Positions 9,351 through 17,879 are shown, counted from the stretch's first letter. The stretch is DNA of 64,000 bases from Prochlorococcus sp. AG-363-O06 (GCA_003280085.1 QCFY01000002.1:1-64000); one strand, 5' to 3'. The notes: generated by a model from the sequence alone, not told the origin. Translations and numbers: made by a program.

Positions 9351-9788
9351 TCAATCCCTACGTAAATGAGCAATTAAACCATGTAAAGCAAGTTCGTAAC
9401 TCATAGAACCAAACCCTATAACTACTCCTACAGCTTTCTCAGCAAGGAATGACTTATGTCTAAATCGCTCTCGAGCGAATGTATTGCTTAAATGCAACTC
9501 TACAAAAGGAATAGATGTTCCTAAAAGAGCGTCTCTTAAAGCAATTGAAGTATGTGTATAGGCTCCAGCATTGATCAATATCCCATCCTTCTTGCCCATC
9601 GCTTGATGAACTTTTTCAATTAATGCTCCCTCAAAATTGCTTTGAAAACACTCCAGAGTCACCCCTTCATTTTTTGCGATTGACTCAAGCTCATTCTCTA
9701 TGGATTTCAGATCTTTAGAACCATAGAGATTTTCTTCTCGATGTCCTAATAAATTAAGGTTTGGACCATTAACAAGCAAAACATGCAT
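9351..9788 (-). CDS. aroQ: 3-dehydroquinate dehydratase, type II
   Basis: AroQ dehydrates 3-dehydroquinate to 3-dehydroshikimate in the shikimate pathway. The protein starts [14 protein letters not shown], the type II signature, with the catalytic tyrosine in ENLYGS. It continues with [34 protein letters not shown] and [20 protein letters not shown]. The longer open frame reaches 9869, but the ATG at 9788 gives 145 residues, the normal family length. It lies just upstream of miaE on the same strand and 109 bp from the tRNA-Tyr gene. Confidence 0.95.
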   Translation of the reverse strand: MHVLLVNGPNLNLLGHREENLYGSKDLKSIENELESIAKNEGVTLECFQSNFEGALIEKVHQAMGKKDGILINAGAYTHTSIALRDALLGTSIPFVELHLSNTFARERFRHKSFLAEKAVGVVIGFGSMSYELALHGLIAHLRRD

Positions 9789-9897
9789 TGCCCAATAAGG
9801 CTTAACAACTAAATGGATGGTATCTGCTGAAATCAAATCCGCCCAAAAATTTAGGAATATCTGGACCATTAGCTGGTAATGTCACTTCTTGTGGTGC

Positions 9898-9966
9898 GGG
9901 TCGGTGCCCGAGTGGTTAATGGGGGCGGACTGTAAATCCGCTGGCTCTGCCTACGTTGGTTCAAAT

Positions 9967-9979
<13 letters not shown>
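9898..9979 (+). tRNA. tRNA-Tyr (GTA)
   Basis: A cloverleaf folds with acceptor strands GGGTCGG and CCGGCCC (one G-T pair), a long variable arm, the anticodon GTA inside ACTGTAAAT and a T-loop GGTTCAAATCC. The CCA end is not encoded. Its last 13 bases are part of the 98-bp direct repeat that recurs at 18593. Confidence 0.95.
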
Positions 9980-10064
<85 letters not shown>

Positions 10065-10119
10065 GCCCTGACCGCTGCCAGGGGAGAGAATCTTAGGCAC
10101 CAGAAATTCTCTAAGACAG

Positions 10120-10171
10120 AAAGTGGACGTCCACTTTTAGGTCCACTTTTGCCTGAAAAGACCAGATCTGG
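10120..10171. promoter_or_regulatory. palindrome cluster between tRNA-Thr and integrase
   Basis: A perfect 18-bp palindrome at 10120-10137 (AAAGTGGAC|GTCCACTTT) is followed by a third half-site GTCCACTTTT at 10141-10150, so that half-site repeats with a 12-bp period. CCAGATCTGG at 10162-10171 is another perfect palindrome. Just before, AGAGAAT/ATTCTCT (10085-10112) can form a stem. Positions between the att repeat and the recombinase gene fit accessory (arm-type) recombinase sites or an autoregulatory operator; both are inference. Confidence 0.45.
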
Positions 10172-10204
10172 CTTGGCGCATCTATCCACGATGCAGCTAA
10201 CCCC

Positions 10205-11185
10205 ATGGCAACCATTCGAAGAAGCGGAAAGGGCTGGCAAGCTTTAATTCGAAAGAAAGATTATTTAGGCCAAAAAACTAAAACGTTTCCTTCCAAAAGT
10301 CAGGCTCAATTGTGGGCAAATGCCGTTGAATCGTCCCTACAAATATCAACTCAATTAACAGATCGTGCACCCAAAATCTTTCAAGAAGCGATTGATCTGT
10401 ATGTCCAAGGTCCGTTGCAATCCCATCGCAGTGGCCATAACGAACAATACCCACTCCAAGCAATGGCCAATCATTGGATCGGAGGAGTACTCATCAGTGA
10501 ACTTTCGATCCGGCATTTAGCCCTGTGGCGGGACGAACGCTTACTCAAAGTCAAGCCCAATACGATCATGAGGGAACTCAGAATCGTGAGAGTTCTTCTG
10601 GATTGGGCACGAGATGAACTGGGCTGCGACCTGAAATCCAATCCAGCGCGAACGTTAAAAGTAAGAGGTGCCAGTGATGCCAGGCTTCCTTACATCAGCA
10701 CTAAGCAGAAACAACAATTACTTGATGAATTAGGGAAATCCAAAAATCCCAATCACAAGCGACTCACACAATTGGCATTGGCGACAGGGATGAGACGTTG
10801 TGAATTATTAGCAATGAAATGGACAGATCTTGATCTCACTCGAGGCTTGGTTCACCTCAATCGCAAAGACTGTGCCGCCCAAGGACTTGCGAGCAGCGAT
10901 CGCTTAGTACCACTATCACCGAAGTCGGTTGATCTGCTCAAGCACTATCCACAAACTAGTGAGTATGTGATCGAACTCAGTGTTGGAGCAGCTCGTCACG
11001 GTTTTGATCGTGCCCGCAAAGCCGCTGGCCTGACTGAACTGAGGTTTCATGACCTACGCCATATCGCAATTAGCAGCATGTGGGCCGATGGAATGAATGC
11101 TCTGCAGATCTCAGAAGCCAGTGGCCATAAAGATCTAAGAATGTTGATGCGCTATAGCCATTACGGCTTGGGGTATGGGGGCTAA
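10205..11185 (+). CDS. tyrosine recombinase / site-specific integrase
   Basis: This is a 326-residue integrase. The N-terminal 45 residues (IRRSGKGWQALIRKKDYLGQ...) resemble the arm-binding domain of phage-type integrases, and a SAM-like core-binding helical domain lies at about 55-155. The catalytic domain shows R197 in ATGMRRCELL, H282 and R285 in FHDLRHIAI, H308 in EASGHKD and the nucleophile Y317 in LMRYSHY. All catalytic residues I looked for are present, so the enzyme may be active. It sits directly downstream of tRNA-Thr copy 1 and within the 98-bp repeat pair. Base composition is richer in G+C than most neighbours, suggesting foreign origin. Confidence 0.92.
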   Translation: MATIRRSGKGWQALIRKKDYLGQKTKTFPSKSQAQLWANAVESSLQISTQLTDRAPKIFQEAIDLYVQGPLQSHRSGHNEQYPLQAMANHWIGGVLISELSIRHLALWRDERLLKVKPNTIMRELRIVRVLLDWARDELGCDLKSNPARTLKVRGASDARLPYISTKQKQQLLDELGKSKNPNHKRLTQLALATGMRRCELLAMKWTDLDLTRGLVHLNRKDCAAQGLASSDRLVPLSPKSVDLLKHYPQTSEYVIELSVGAARHGFDRARKAAGLTELRFHDLRHIAISSMWADGMNALQISEASGHKDLRMLMRYSHYGLGYGG

Positions 11186-11516
11186 AGAGATCGGCCTAGA
11201 GCGTTTATATAGCCTCAGACTTTTTTATTGGAATCTCAAAGCTCTATCTAAGTCACAAGCTAATTAGAGGACAAGACAATTCTTGGTTGAAGATCGATAA
11301 TGCTTTGAGGATTATTTAATTGACCATTGGACTGGAAGGAGTACAGAAAGTATCTCATACCAGTGATTTCTTGAATAGTTTCATTAGTTCCTCACATGGA
11401 AATTGTGACATCTTGATTATTGGCTTTTATCTAAATAAAGTTTGTATTATTATTTACTTAAATACTTATTGAAGTGTTGTCTCTGCTACAAAAAAATTTT
11501 TAGATAATAATTTGAA
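11186..11516. other. 331-bp gap after the integrase, no gene seen
   Basis: A+T-rich DNA with no open frame carrying a convincing ribosome binding site. The base composition drops sharply at the end of the integrase gene. No terminator with a strong stem is visible. Confidence 0.5.
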
Positions 11517-11750
11517 TTAAGCAGCATAAAATTCACTGATTTCATATTTAGGTTGAGAAAGTCTATGTCTTTCTTCTAAAAGCATACCATCTTTATTGTT
11601 TCCCCAAATTTCAATTCTTGAACCATAAGGTGCCATTAAGGAATAAATTTCACATGAAAGGATAACCTTCTCGACAAAAAAATGATTTGGACCTATGCAT
11701 CTCAATATAACCATTTTGTTGGTTTCGTTTTTATAGCTGTATGGGATCAT
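11517..11750 (-). CDS. DUF1830 family protein
   Basis: This 77-residue cytosolic protein resembles the cyanobacterial DUF1830 family: it begins with a YKNETNKMVILRC block, followed by FFVEKVILSCEIYSLMAPYGSRIEIW. The function of the family is unknown. It stands alone on the minus strand between the integrase and the glycerate kinase gene, so it may be element cargo or an older neighbour of the glucosylglycerate cluster. Confidence 0.65.
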   Translation of the reverse strand: MIPYSYKNETNKMVILRCIGPNHFFVEKVILSCEIYSLMAPYGSRIEIWGNNKDGMLLEERHRLSQPKYEISEFYAA

Positions 11751-11826
11751 TGGGTTTAAATTTTTATCAATTAAACATATCTAGCAACTAAAAACAGTCA
11801 AATATGTCACCAAATAAAAAAATATT

Positions 11827-12822
11827 TCAAATTTCAAGGCCTTTCTTGCTAAGGCCTATCCATAAAATTTGACGAGATGAATTTAATTTTGCTACAACAT
11901 CAGAATTTATTGACTGAAGATTTTCTTTTGGTATTGCTGTTTGAATCATTCTGATAAATAGCTCTAGAGATTTTCCTTTGATCGAAGCCCCTCTATTTTT
12001 TTGAAGATTCATTTCTTGTTGGCTCTTCCATTCTCTAGTGGATAAGAAATCAATGGCTTTTAAATGCAATATCCTTTCAAATTCATCCCAAATAGGCTGA
12101 TATTCTTTAAGAGATCTTTGGACAATATCTTGGTAATGCTTTTCATCCAAGGAGATTTCTTGGGGTCCATTAGATCCATTCTTCTGCGAGATGGTTCTAT
12201 CAACCTTTAAACCACAGCCTAAAAACCATCCTTCAATAACAAGAACCTTAGGCGTCGAAATATTCCATCCGGATCGGTCTCCAAGTCCATTTCGCAGGGC
12301 TTTATCAAATTGAGGTGATTTTAGAATGCCTGTACTTTTCCAATTTTCAATAGTTACTTTCATCAGTTCTATTTCATGACTACCTGGCAATGCTCTTGGC
12401 ACTAACCAGGGATTACCTGCCATTGCTTGTTCAAGTTCTCGAGCTGGCAAGTAGAAGTCATCCATTGATATAACGTCTACAGACCAATTAAATTCTGCAG
12501 TAGCGGCCTTAATCCAATGCCCAAAACTGGTTTTGCCACATCCTGGTAATCCAGATATACCAAGCAAAGTTCTTTCCTCCGTTTTTAAAAGACAATGCTC
12601 TATATCTGATAAAAATGGCATGCCCACTCCCCAGGCCCAGTCTCGTTTTGTTCCTAGAGGCCAACTAGAAGATGCAATCTCAACGCCACCACGATTGTTC
12701 CAATGATTTAGCCACTCAGAATTATCTTTCCAATTCAAATGATCTAGGAGTTGCTCGTATGGTTTTATGGGGAAGAGGATATGTGGATCTTTTGGATTAG
12801 ACCAAGGAGAATATTTAGTCAT
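11827..12822 (-). CDS. plant-type D-glycerate 3-kinase
   Basis: The protein matches GLYK-type glycerate kinases, which convert D-glycerate and ATP to 3-phosphoglycerate. The P-loop is at 91-99 (GLPGCGKTS). DVISMDDFYLP follows in the position of the substrate/base-binding loop, then PRALPGSHEIEL and KVLVIEGWFLGC. Length is 331 aa with an N-terminal extension of about 80 residues. In this cluster the obvious source of glycerate is phosphorolysis of glucosylglycerate by the product of 13655-15406. It is the last of three consecutive minus-strand genes, 35 bp after the phosphatase. Confidence 0.85.
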   Translation of the reverse strand: MTKYSPWSNPKDPHILFPIKPYEQLLDHLNWKDNSEWLNHWNNRGGVEIASSSWPLGTKRDWAWGVGMPFLSDIEHCLLKTEERTLLGISGLPGCGKTSFGHWIKAATAEFNWSVDVISMDDFYLPARELEQAMAGNPWLVPRALPGSHEIELMKVTIENWKSTGILKSPQFDKALRNGLGDRSGWNISTPKVLVIEGWFLGCGLKVDRTISQKNGSNGPQEISLDEKHYQDIVQRSLKEYQPIWDEFERILHLKAIDFLSTREWKSQQEMNLQKNRGASIKGKSLELFIRMIQTAIPKENLQSINSDVVAKLNSSRQILWIGLSKKGLEI

Positions 12823-12857
12823 TAGAGAGTGTCCAAATCAGTAGCTTGCATTGGAAA

Positions 12858-13655
12858 TTACCCAACTAATTGTTGGCGTAGAATCATTTCCACAGATTGG
12901 CTCCACCCTTCTGCATTTGGAGCAGGAGCCAATATAAACTTGCCAGATTTAATTTCTTTTACAAAGCAATTATTGGGCCCTTGAGGACTTGGAACAACAA
13001 TAGATATATTGGCGATTTCCAATAAAGAACGATCATTTGGTGAGTCCCCTAGGCCAATAACCTTGATATTTGGTTTCTTCATAATGCCTTTTAACTTATT
13101 AATAGCTTGTCCTTTGCCGCTTCTTTTATCTATTAAGTGGCTCATTCTATTGCCTTGAACGACATCTAAACCATAAATTAATGATATTTTCTGTAATTCT
13201 TTTAAGGCATTCTTAGAAGGATTAAGGAATGGAACGCTCCATAATCTTGCTACAGCTAGTTCAATTTCAGCTCCTTTTAACCCTGTTAGTCGTGTGATCT
13301 CAGAATGACTAAGATCTTCAAAGGGAAAAAGCTCTTCGCCTATTTGTTTGCTTAATTTAATTAGGAATGGTTTTAATTCATCATGTGTTTTTCCTAATGC
13401 ATATTCACTTATTCCATATAAGTCTTTATTAATTCCATATATTGCCCCACCATTTTCTACAATATATGGACTTGAAAGACCCAGCTTACTTCTAAAGTTT
13501 TCAACTTCAGCAGCCGTTTTACTGGTACAAGGGATTAAATTTATTCCTTCTTTAATTATCCATTTCAAGGTTTTAATGGCAGGTTCAATATCATAATTAT
13601 GATCCATTAAAGTCCCATCAAGATCTGTTACTATCCATATACTATCTTTTAGCAT
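12858..13655 (-). CDS. gpgP: glucosyl-/mannosyl-3-phosphoglycerate phosphatase
   Basis: This is a HAD-superfamily phosphatase of the MPGP type, removing the 3-phosphate from glucosyl-3-phosphoglycerate to release glucosylglycerate. The nucleophile motif is DLDGTLMD, with D11 and D13. IPCTSKTAAEVE is motif II, and VIGLGDSPNDRSLL near the C-terminus is motif IV. KTAAEVE and the PYIVENGGAIYG block are typical of MPGP/GPGP rather than generic Cof-type phosphatases. Glucosyl over mannosyl specificity is inferred from the linked synthase and from the known use of glucosylglycerate in picocyanobacteria. Its ATG overlaps the stop of the upstream gene (TAATG). Confidence 0.85.
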   Translation of the reverse strand: MLKDSIWIVTDLDGTLMDHNYDIEPAIKTLKWIIKEGINLIPCTSKTAAEVENFRSKLGLSSPYIVENGGAIYGINKDLYGISEYALGKTHDELKPFLIKLSKQIGEELFPFEDLSHSEITRLTGLKGAEIELAVARLWSVPFLNPSKNALKELQKISLIYGLDVVQGNRMSHLIDKRSGKGQAINKLKGIMKKPNIKVIGLGDSPNDRSLLEIANISIVVPSPQGPNNCFVKEIKSGKFILAPAPNAEGWSQSVEMILRQQLVG

Positions 13656-15406
13656 TATTTGTACACCTCATTTCTCTTGATCCATGCTACTGAATATGGG
13701 TTTATTTCTACATTTGATGCATTTATTATTTTTTCTGATAGATAATCTTTCCATTCAATATTGTCATCATGGTTGACTCTAATTCCTAATTCTTCCAAAG
13801 AAAATCTATATAACTTACTAGTAAAATTATGAATTACCCAAACCTTATCTTCTCTTTCTCCTCTGCATATAGCAACAATACCACTGCAGGATACGCTTAT
13901 ATGTCTCATTTGAGATGATGGATGAAAAGCTTTTAATTGACTACGAGTTTTCATTGCAAATTGAAGCAACTTAAGGTTCTTACTGGCAAATGATTTTGGA
14001 TTATTTAAATTATTAAAGAGATCATAAGCGTCAAATTTCTTTCTATTTATATCTCTTCGCTGACCAGTCTTCTTAAATGTTTCTAGATCATTTTCGCAAG
14101 CCAAAAGAGCTTGCAAATAAAAAGCCGGAATACCAGGAAGGGCCATAACAAATAGTTGACTTAAAATAAAACGATCTGTTTGCAAAGAATTCCTCTCGCT
14201 GCTTTTACTTTTCATTGCGCTCCACCAACTTATATTTAACTCGTAAGGCTCTTCTTCCCCTTCAGGTAAAGTCCTATGACTAATTAACCCTCCTCTTTTC
14301 TCGCATTCAGATAAAAGATTTTTAATGCGCACATCACTCATCAAACCTTTTAAAGGTATCAGCCCAACTCCGTCATGACAGGAGGTGAAATTCAGTAAGG
14401 CTGTATTACGAGGCAGACGCTTCCAAGCCTTCAACCATTTATTAAGTAAGTCAGTCTTTTGACTGATAATCGCTTCAAGAATTAAAGGAGGTAGAGGAAA
14501 ATTATATGCAATATTCGCTTCGTCAGCAGTTATTAGATAGGAAAGATTATCTTTTTCCGGAACATTCGTTTCTGTAACTAGGACACCATCTTTTAGTAGA
14601 TTATTAAGCATAATCCGTATTATCTTGATAATCTTATGTGCTTTCTTATCATTAATGCAGCGTCCACCTGACCTTTTCCATATAAATCCAACGGCATCTA
14701 GCCTTAACCAACTTATACCATTTTCTATATATAAAGCTATAAGTTTTAGATATTCTAGTAGGAGATTCGGTTCTGCCCAATTCACATCAATTTGATCAGG
14801 ACCAAAAGTAGTCCATACATCCCTGGGTCCATGTATTGTTTGGATGGTTTTAAAAAGAGATGTATTCCTTGGCCTAAAGACATTTTCCCAATTATCTTTT
14901 TTGGATGGTGATAATATATATTTTGAACCTGGTTCTTTATCTTTTACAAAATCTTCAACCCATTGGTGTCTTGAGGAAATATGATTGAGTACAATATCAC
15001 CCATTAATTTTCTTTTTTTGCTGATTTTTTTTAAATCTTCCCAGTCTCCAAATGACTTATCGATTGTCGTATGACTAGACACAGCAAAACCACCATCACT
15101 AGTTGAATAAAGGAAGGGTAAAATATGAACTATTGAAGACAAATTACCAATATAACTTATTATTAAATCATAAAGAATGTTTAAGGAAGGTTTGTCTGAA
15201 GAATAAATAGAATCTGGATATGTAATTAAAACTACAGAGGAAGAATCCCAGAGGTGATAGTTAGAATCATTTTTTCTGCTTAAGGTTGAATTCTCTTCTG
15301 AAATCTGCATCAATTGCGACAATAATAATTCGATATCTTCGGCAGATTGGTCCTGATAAATTTCCTTAAGCAGGTGTCTGAGATGGTCACTGTGAAAATC
15401 CTTCAA
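13655..15406 (-). CDS. GH13_18 phosphorylase, probable glucosylglycerate phosphorylase
   Basis: This 583-residue protein belongs to the sucrose-phosphorylase branch of GH13. The nucleophile is D237 in WLRLDAVGF, the acid/base is E279 in VTETNVP and the stabiliser is D345 in SCHDGVG. GDIVLNHISSRH is conserved region I. Family members include sucrose phosphorylase and glucosylglycerate phosphorylase (E. coli YcjM type). Position between gpgS and gpgP/glycerate kinase points to glucosylglycerate plus phosphate giving glucose-1-phosphate and D-glycerate. That substrate is inference; sucrose or glucosylglycerol are alternatives. It is divergent from gpgS with 75 bp between starts. Confidence 0.82.
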   Translation of the reverse strand: MKDFHSDHLRHLLKEIYQDQSAEDIELLLSQLMQISEENSTLSRKNDSNYHLWDSSSVVLITYPDSIYSSDKPSLNILYDLIISYIGNLSSIVHILPFLYSTSDGGFAVSSHTTIDKSFGDWEDLKKISKKRKLMGDIVLNHISSRHQWVEDFVKDKEPGSKYILSPSKKDNWENVFRPRNTSLFKTIQTIHGPRDVWTTFGPDQIDVNWAEPNLLLEYLKLIALYIENGISWLRLDAVGFIWKRSGGRCINDKKAHKIIKIIRIMLNNLLKDGVLVTETNVPEKDNLSYLITADEANIAYNFPLPPLILEAIISQKTDLLNKWLKAWKRLPRNTALLNFTSCHDGVGLIPLKGLMSDVRIKNLLSECEKRGGLISHRTLPEGEEEPYELNISWWSAMKSKSSERNSLQTDRFILSQLFVMALPGIPAFYLQALLACENDLETFKKTGQRRDINRKKFDAYDLFNNLNNPKSFASKNLKLLQFAMKTRSQLKAFHPSSQMRHISVSCSGIVAICRGEREDKVWVIHNFTSKLYRFSLEELGIRVNHDDNIEWKDYLSEKIINASNVEINPYSVAWIKRNEVYK

Positions 15407-15481
15407 GAATCAATTCTTTAAGTACTCTTTAAAGTAAGGATCTTCTAAAAGGCTTACAGGTAATGTCTCGCTTACTACAAA

Positions 15482-16720
15482 ATGGACTTCCAACAGGATT
15501 TAATTACGTCAATTCATGACTATGGGGTTTTTTCTGATTCCTTGGAGGGAATGAGAAAAGGCCTATCAGAAAAAGCAACATCACTTTTAATACCTTGTCT
15601 TTATGAGGAATTTGAAAGGCCCGCATTAAATCAAATCAAGGAAGTCTTACAAGAATTAGAAGGACTCCATCAATTGGTCATAGCTCTTTCTGCAGACTCA
15701 ATAGATGAAGTTAATAACGCGAAAAAGTTTTTTAGGGATATGCCTTTCCCTGTCCATATCCAATGGACAAATGGACCTTCAGTGAAAGAACTTTTAAAAT
15801 CTCAAGAAGAGAAAAATGGTCTAGACTTATTAGTTCCTCCGGGGAAAGGTTGGGCTGTTTGGCAGGGACTAGGAGTTGCGACTAAATCTTCAGAAGTTAT
15901 AGGTTTATTTGATGCAGATATTAAAACCTTTAAGCCTTCTTATCCAGCCAGAATGTTACCCCCTTTGTTAGACCCTTCTTACGGGATTTCATACGTAAAA
16001 GCTTTTTACAGCAGATTATCTTTAGAGAATCATTCTTTACAAGGTCGAGCAACTCGATTATTTGTTGGCCCACTTCTTACAAGCCTTGAAAAGATATTGG
16101 GTGGAGGACCCTTCTTAAAATACCTTCAGGCATTTAGGTATCCTTTGGCGGGAGAATTTGCATTTACTCAAACTCTTGCTTTGAATTTAAGAATACCTTG
16201 TGATTGGGGATTAGAGATTGGTCTCTTGTCGGAGATATATCGACATGTAAGGACAAATCGAATAGCTCAAGTAGATTTAGGCATTTTTGATCATAAGCAT
16301 AAGGAAATAGGTGATTCTATGAATAATGGATTACAAAGGATGTGTTGCGAGATCTTTTCAACAATACTTAGAGGGCTTATGGAACATCAATCTCAAAGCC
16401 TCACTAATGATCAGATTTCTACTCTACAAGTTTTATATAGCCGTATAGGAGAGGATAGAGTTAAGCAGTTTGGTCTGGATTCTGTTATAAATCATCTCCC
16501 ATATAATAGACATCTTGAGGAGATGGCAGTTCAAAAATTCGCCTGTTTAATTAAATCAACAGCAGGTGCTTTTTTGAATACTCCGATTACCAAACAACTT
16601 CCTGCTTGGTCACGAGTTATTTCATGTGATAGTAGATTTCAAGATGATTTGATTGAAGCAGGTGATTGTCATTCATCTCAACTAAAATTATTTGGTCAGA
16701 ATAAATTAATAACAGCTTAA
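15482..16720 (+). CDS. gpgS: glucosyl-3-phosphoglycerate synthase
   Basis: This GT81-family enzyme makes glucosyl-3-phosphoglycerate from NDP-glucose and D-3-phosphoglycerate, the first step to the compatible solute glucosylglycerate. SLLIPCLYEEF starts the GT-A fold. PPGKGWAVWQGL (119-130) is the GpgS signature loop and GLFDADIKTF contains the metal-binding D144-A-D146. Length (412 aa) matches picocyanobacterial GpgS. Glucosylglycerate is known to rise in Prochlorococcus and Synechococcus as an organic solute when nitrogen is short. I see no clean canonical NtcA site in the short divergent promoter. Confidence 0.92.
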   Translation: MDFQQDLITSIHDYGVFSDSLEGMRKGLSEKATSLLIPCLYEEFERPALNQIKEVLQELEGLHQLVIALSADSIDEVNNAKKFFRDMPFPVHIQWTNGPSVKELLKSQEEKNGLDLLVPPGKGWAVWQGLGVATKSSEVIGLFDADIKTFKPSYPARMLPPLLDPSYGISYVKAFYSRLSLENHSLQGRATRLFVGPLLTSLEKILGGGPFLKYLQAFRYPLAGEFAFTQTLALNLRIPCDWGLEIGLLSEIYRHVRTNRIAQVDLGIFDHKHKEIGDSMNNGLQRMCCEIFSTILRGLMEHQSQSLTNDQISTLQVLYSRIGEDRVKQFGLDSVINHLPYNRHLEEMAVQKFACLIKSTAGAFLNTPITKQLPAWSRVISCDSRFQDDLIEAGDCHSSQLKLFGQNKLITA

Positions 16721-16742
16721 TTCTTGCAACAACCCTTAAAAA

Positions 16743-16895
16743 ATGAATCAGTTAGCTTTTCCCCGCAGCATCATTCATTTCATAGGAAGAAAACTAGCCC
16801 TACCAAAATTTAGAAAAGTCGACCCAATTACTGACCAGGAAATAATCGACCTGGTTGATTCGTTTGAGAACTTCAATGGACCAACAAGGAACTAA
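16743..16895 (+). CDS. small hypothetical protein (50 aa)
   Basis: A 50-residue frame begins MNQLAFPRSIIHFIGRKLAL, with a basic N-terminal half and an acidic end (EIIDLVDSFENF). It starts 22 bp after gpgS on the same strand and could be read through from it. I do not recognise it. It is the first of six short frames in this stretch. Confidence 0.45.
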   Translation: MNQLAFPRSIIHFIGRKLALPKFRKVDPITDQEIIDLVDSFENFNGPTRN

Positions 16896-16952
16896 ACCGT
16901 TGCTTTTAATTGGGCAAGGGCAAATAGAATGAAGAGAAAGGCTGCTTGATTT

Positions 16953-17204
16953 ATGAGACGCTTCCTAATCTCAGCTCTAACGGGTTTGACGCTTCTTTTG
17001 GCAATAGTGCCAACGGCTATTGCTTACCCAGAAGATCAATTTAACGAATGTATGATTGCGGCAAAGGCTAACCCTTCATTAGTGGGTGTTTCCGAAAGTT
17101 ATATAGAAGGCTTCTGTGACTGTGCTTTGACAGCCATATTGGATGAAGGGAAAAATGATGTGGCCTCAGCTAATAAGTGCGCTAAAGAAACCTTGAATCA
17201 ATAG
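16953..17204 (+). CDS. exported small cysteine-containing protein
   Basis: The 83-residue product has a clear signal peptide: RR near the start, hydrophobic ISALTGLTLLLAIVP and a likely cleavage after AIA (about residue 24). The mature part of about 59 residues has four cysteines (NECMIAA, GFCDCAL, NKCAKE), so disulfide bonds in the periplasm are likely. Small proteins of this kind are common in picocyanobacteria; function is unknown. It is in the same direction as gpgS. Confidence 0.75.
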   Translation: MRRFLISALTGLTLLLAIVPTAIAYPEDQFNECMIAAKANPSLVGVSESYIEGFCDCALTAILDEGKNDVASANKCAKETLNQ

Positions 17205-17215
17205 GGCAAATAATT

Positions 17216-17320
17216 ATGCGCTTTATAAATCCAATTGATGTCTTCAAAAAGTGGTTCCTCAATAAGTTGGTTCCCTATATTGAGGGGACAAAGAAAAAAC
17301 AAGAAAAGAAGGAAGACTAA
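17216..17320 (+). CDS. micro-ORF, 34 aa, charged
   Basis: The frame MRFINPIDVFKKWFLNKLV ends in a lysine/glutamate-rich tail. It begins 11 bp after the exported protein gene and is followed 11 bp later by another micro-ORF, which suggests one transcript. The amphipathic N-terminus could associate with membranes. Not recognised. Confidence 0.4.
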   Translation: MRFINPIDVFKKWFLNKLVPYIEGTKKKQEKKED

Positions 17321-17331
17321 GAGATCTAATT

Positions 17332-17487
17332 ATGAACCTGATCGAGTTAGACAAGAAAGCTGTCCTACTAGTACAGAAGCGACTTGGACTTAGCAACTAT
17401 GGAATGGTCAACCTTAGCTGGGTCTTCGGTTTTGCAGTAGGAGTTATAGCCACTCTGATTCTTCACTGGATCTTCTCATCTCATTAA
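17332..17487 (+). CDS. small single-helix membrane protein (51 aa)
   Basis: The frame starts MNLIELDKKAVLLVQKRLG and ends with a strong transmembrane helix (SWVFGFAVGVIATLILHWIF). It is flanked closely by two other micro-ORFs. Not recognised. Confidence 0.45.
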   Translation: MNLIELDKKAVLLVQKRLGLSNYGMVNLSWVFGFAVGVIATLILHWIFSSH

Positions 17488-17489
17488 TC

Positions 17490-17588
17490 ATGCCTATCAA
17501 CAAACCAATTCCTGATTCTGTAATTCGCTTTTGGCAAAAGCAGTTTCAAAAGATCAGAGAAATAATTGTTAGACCTCCTAGTAAATAG
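17490..17588 (+). CDS. micro-ORF, 32 aa, basic
   Basis: The frame MPINKPIPDSVIRFWQKQF is basic and begins two bases after the preceding stop. It resembles the 17216 micro-ORF in style (short, amphipathic, lysine-rich). Possibly translationally coupled; not recognised. Confidence 0.35.
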   Translation: MPINKPIPDSVIRFWQKQFQKIREIIVRPPSK

Positions 17589-17651
17589 AACACGACTTGT
17601 TGTTGTTGTTTGAGGGTTTTGATTCTGCTTACTTGTCATAGGTCATCCTTC

Positions 17652-17675
17652 AAAAAAGAGGCGCCTTCTAGCCTC
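17652..17675 (-). terminator. rho-independent terminator
   Basis: Read on the minus strand: GAGGC, a short loop, GCCTC and a run of T. It lies about 30 bp after the stop of the minus-strand gene 17706-17879 and also separates it from the plus-strand micro-ORFs. Confidence 0.6.
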
Positions 17676-17705
17676 GATTTTCACAAGTTATGCCCTCAGA
17701 TCCCT

Positions 17706-17879
17706 TTATCCATAAGCCCCATATTTTGGTCTTTTAGCGATAGCAGCCCTACATTTCATCTCGTTTAACTGCTTGAGCGAAATCATCTCGGAATGAGCTT
17801 CGAGATGACGTTCAACCGCTTCTCGTTCTCGCTTGGTCAAGGTCTTGCCCGAATGAATTAATTGATTAATCGTTCTCAT
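17706..17879 (-). CDS. small hypothetical protein (57 aa), helical and charged
   Basis: The product begins MRTINQLIHSGKTLTKRERE and is mostly charged helix (EAVERHLEAHSEMISLKQLNEM), ending in KRPKYGAYG. It could be a small DNA-binding or antitoxin-like protein, but no family is recognised. The gene has its own terminators on both sides, and its G+C is higher than the glucosylglycerate genes, like the integrase, suggesting it belongs to the mobile backbone. Confidence 0.55.
   Translation of the reverse strand: MRTINQLIHSGKTLTKREREAVERHLEAHSEMISLKQLNEMKCRAAIAKRPKYGAYG

Noticed and set aside
15460-15475. GTA-N10-TAC before gpgS as an NtcA site
   Set aside because: The spacing is two bases too long for the canonical GTA-N8-TAC and it is six bases from the start codon, too near for activation.
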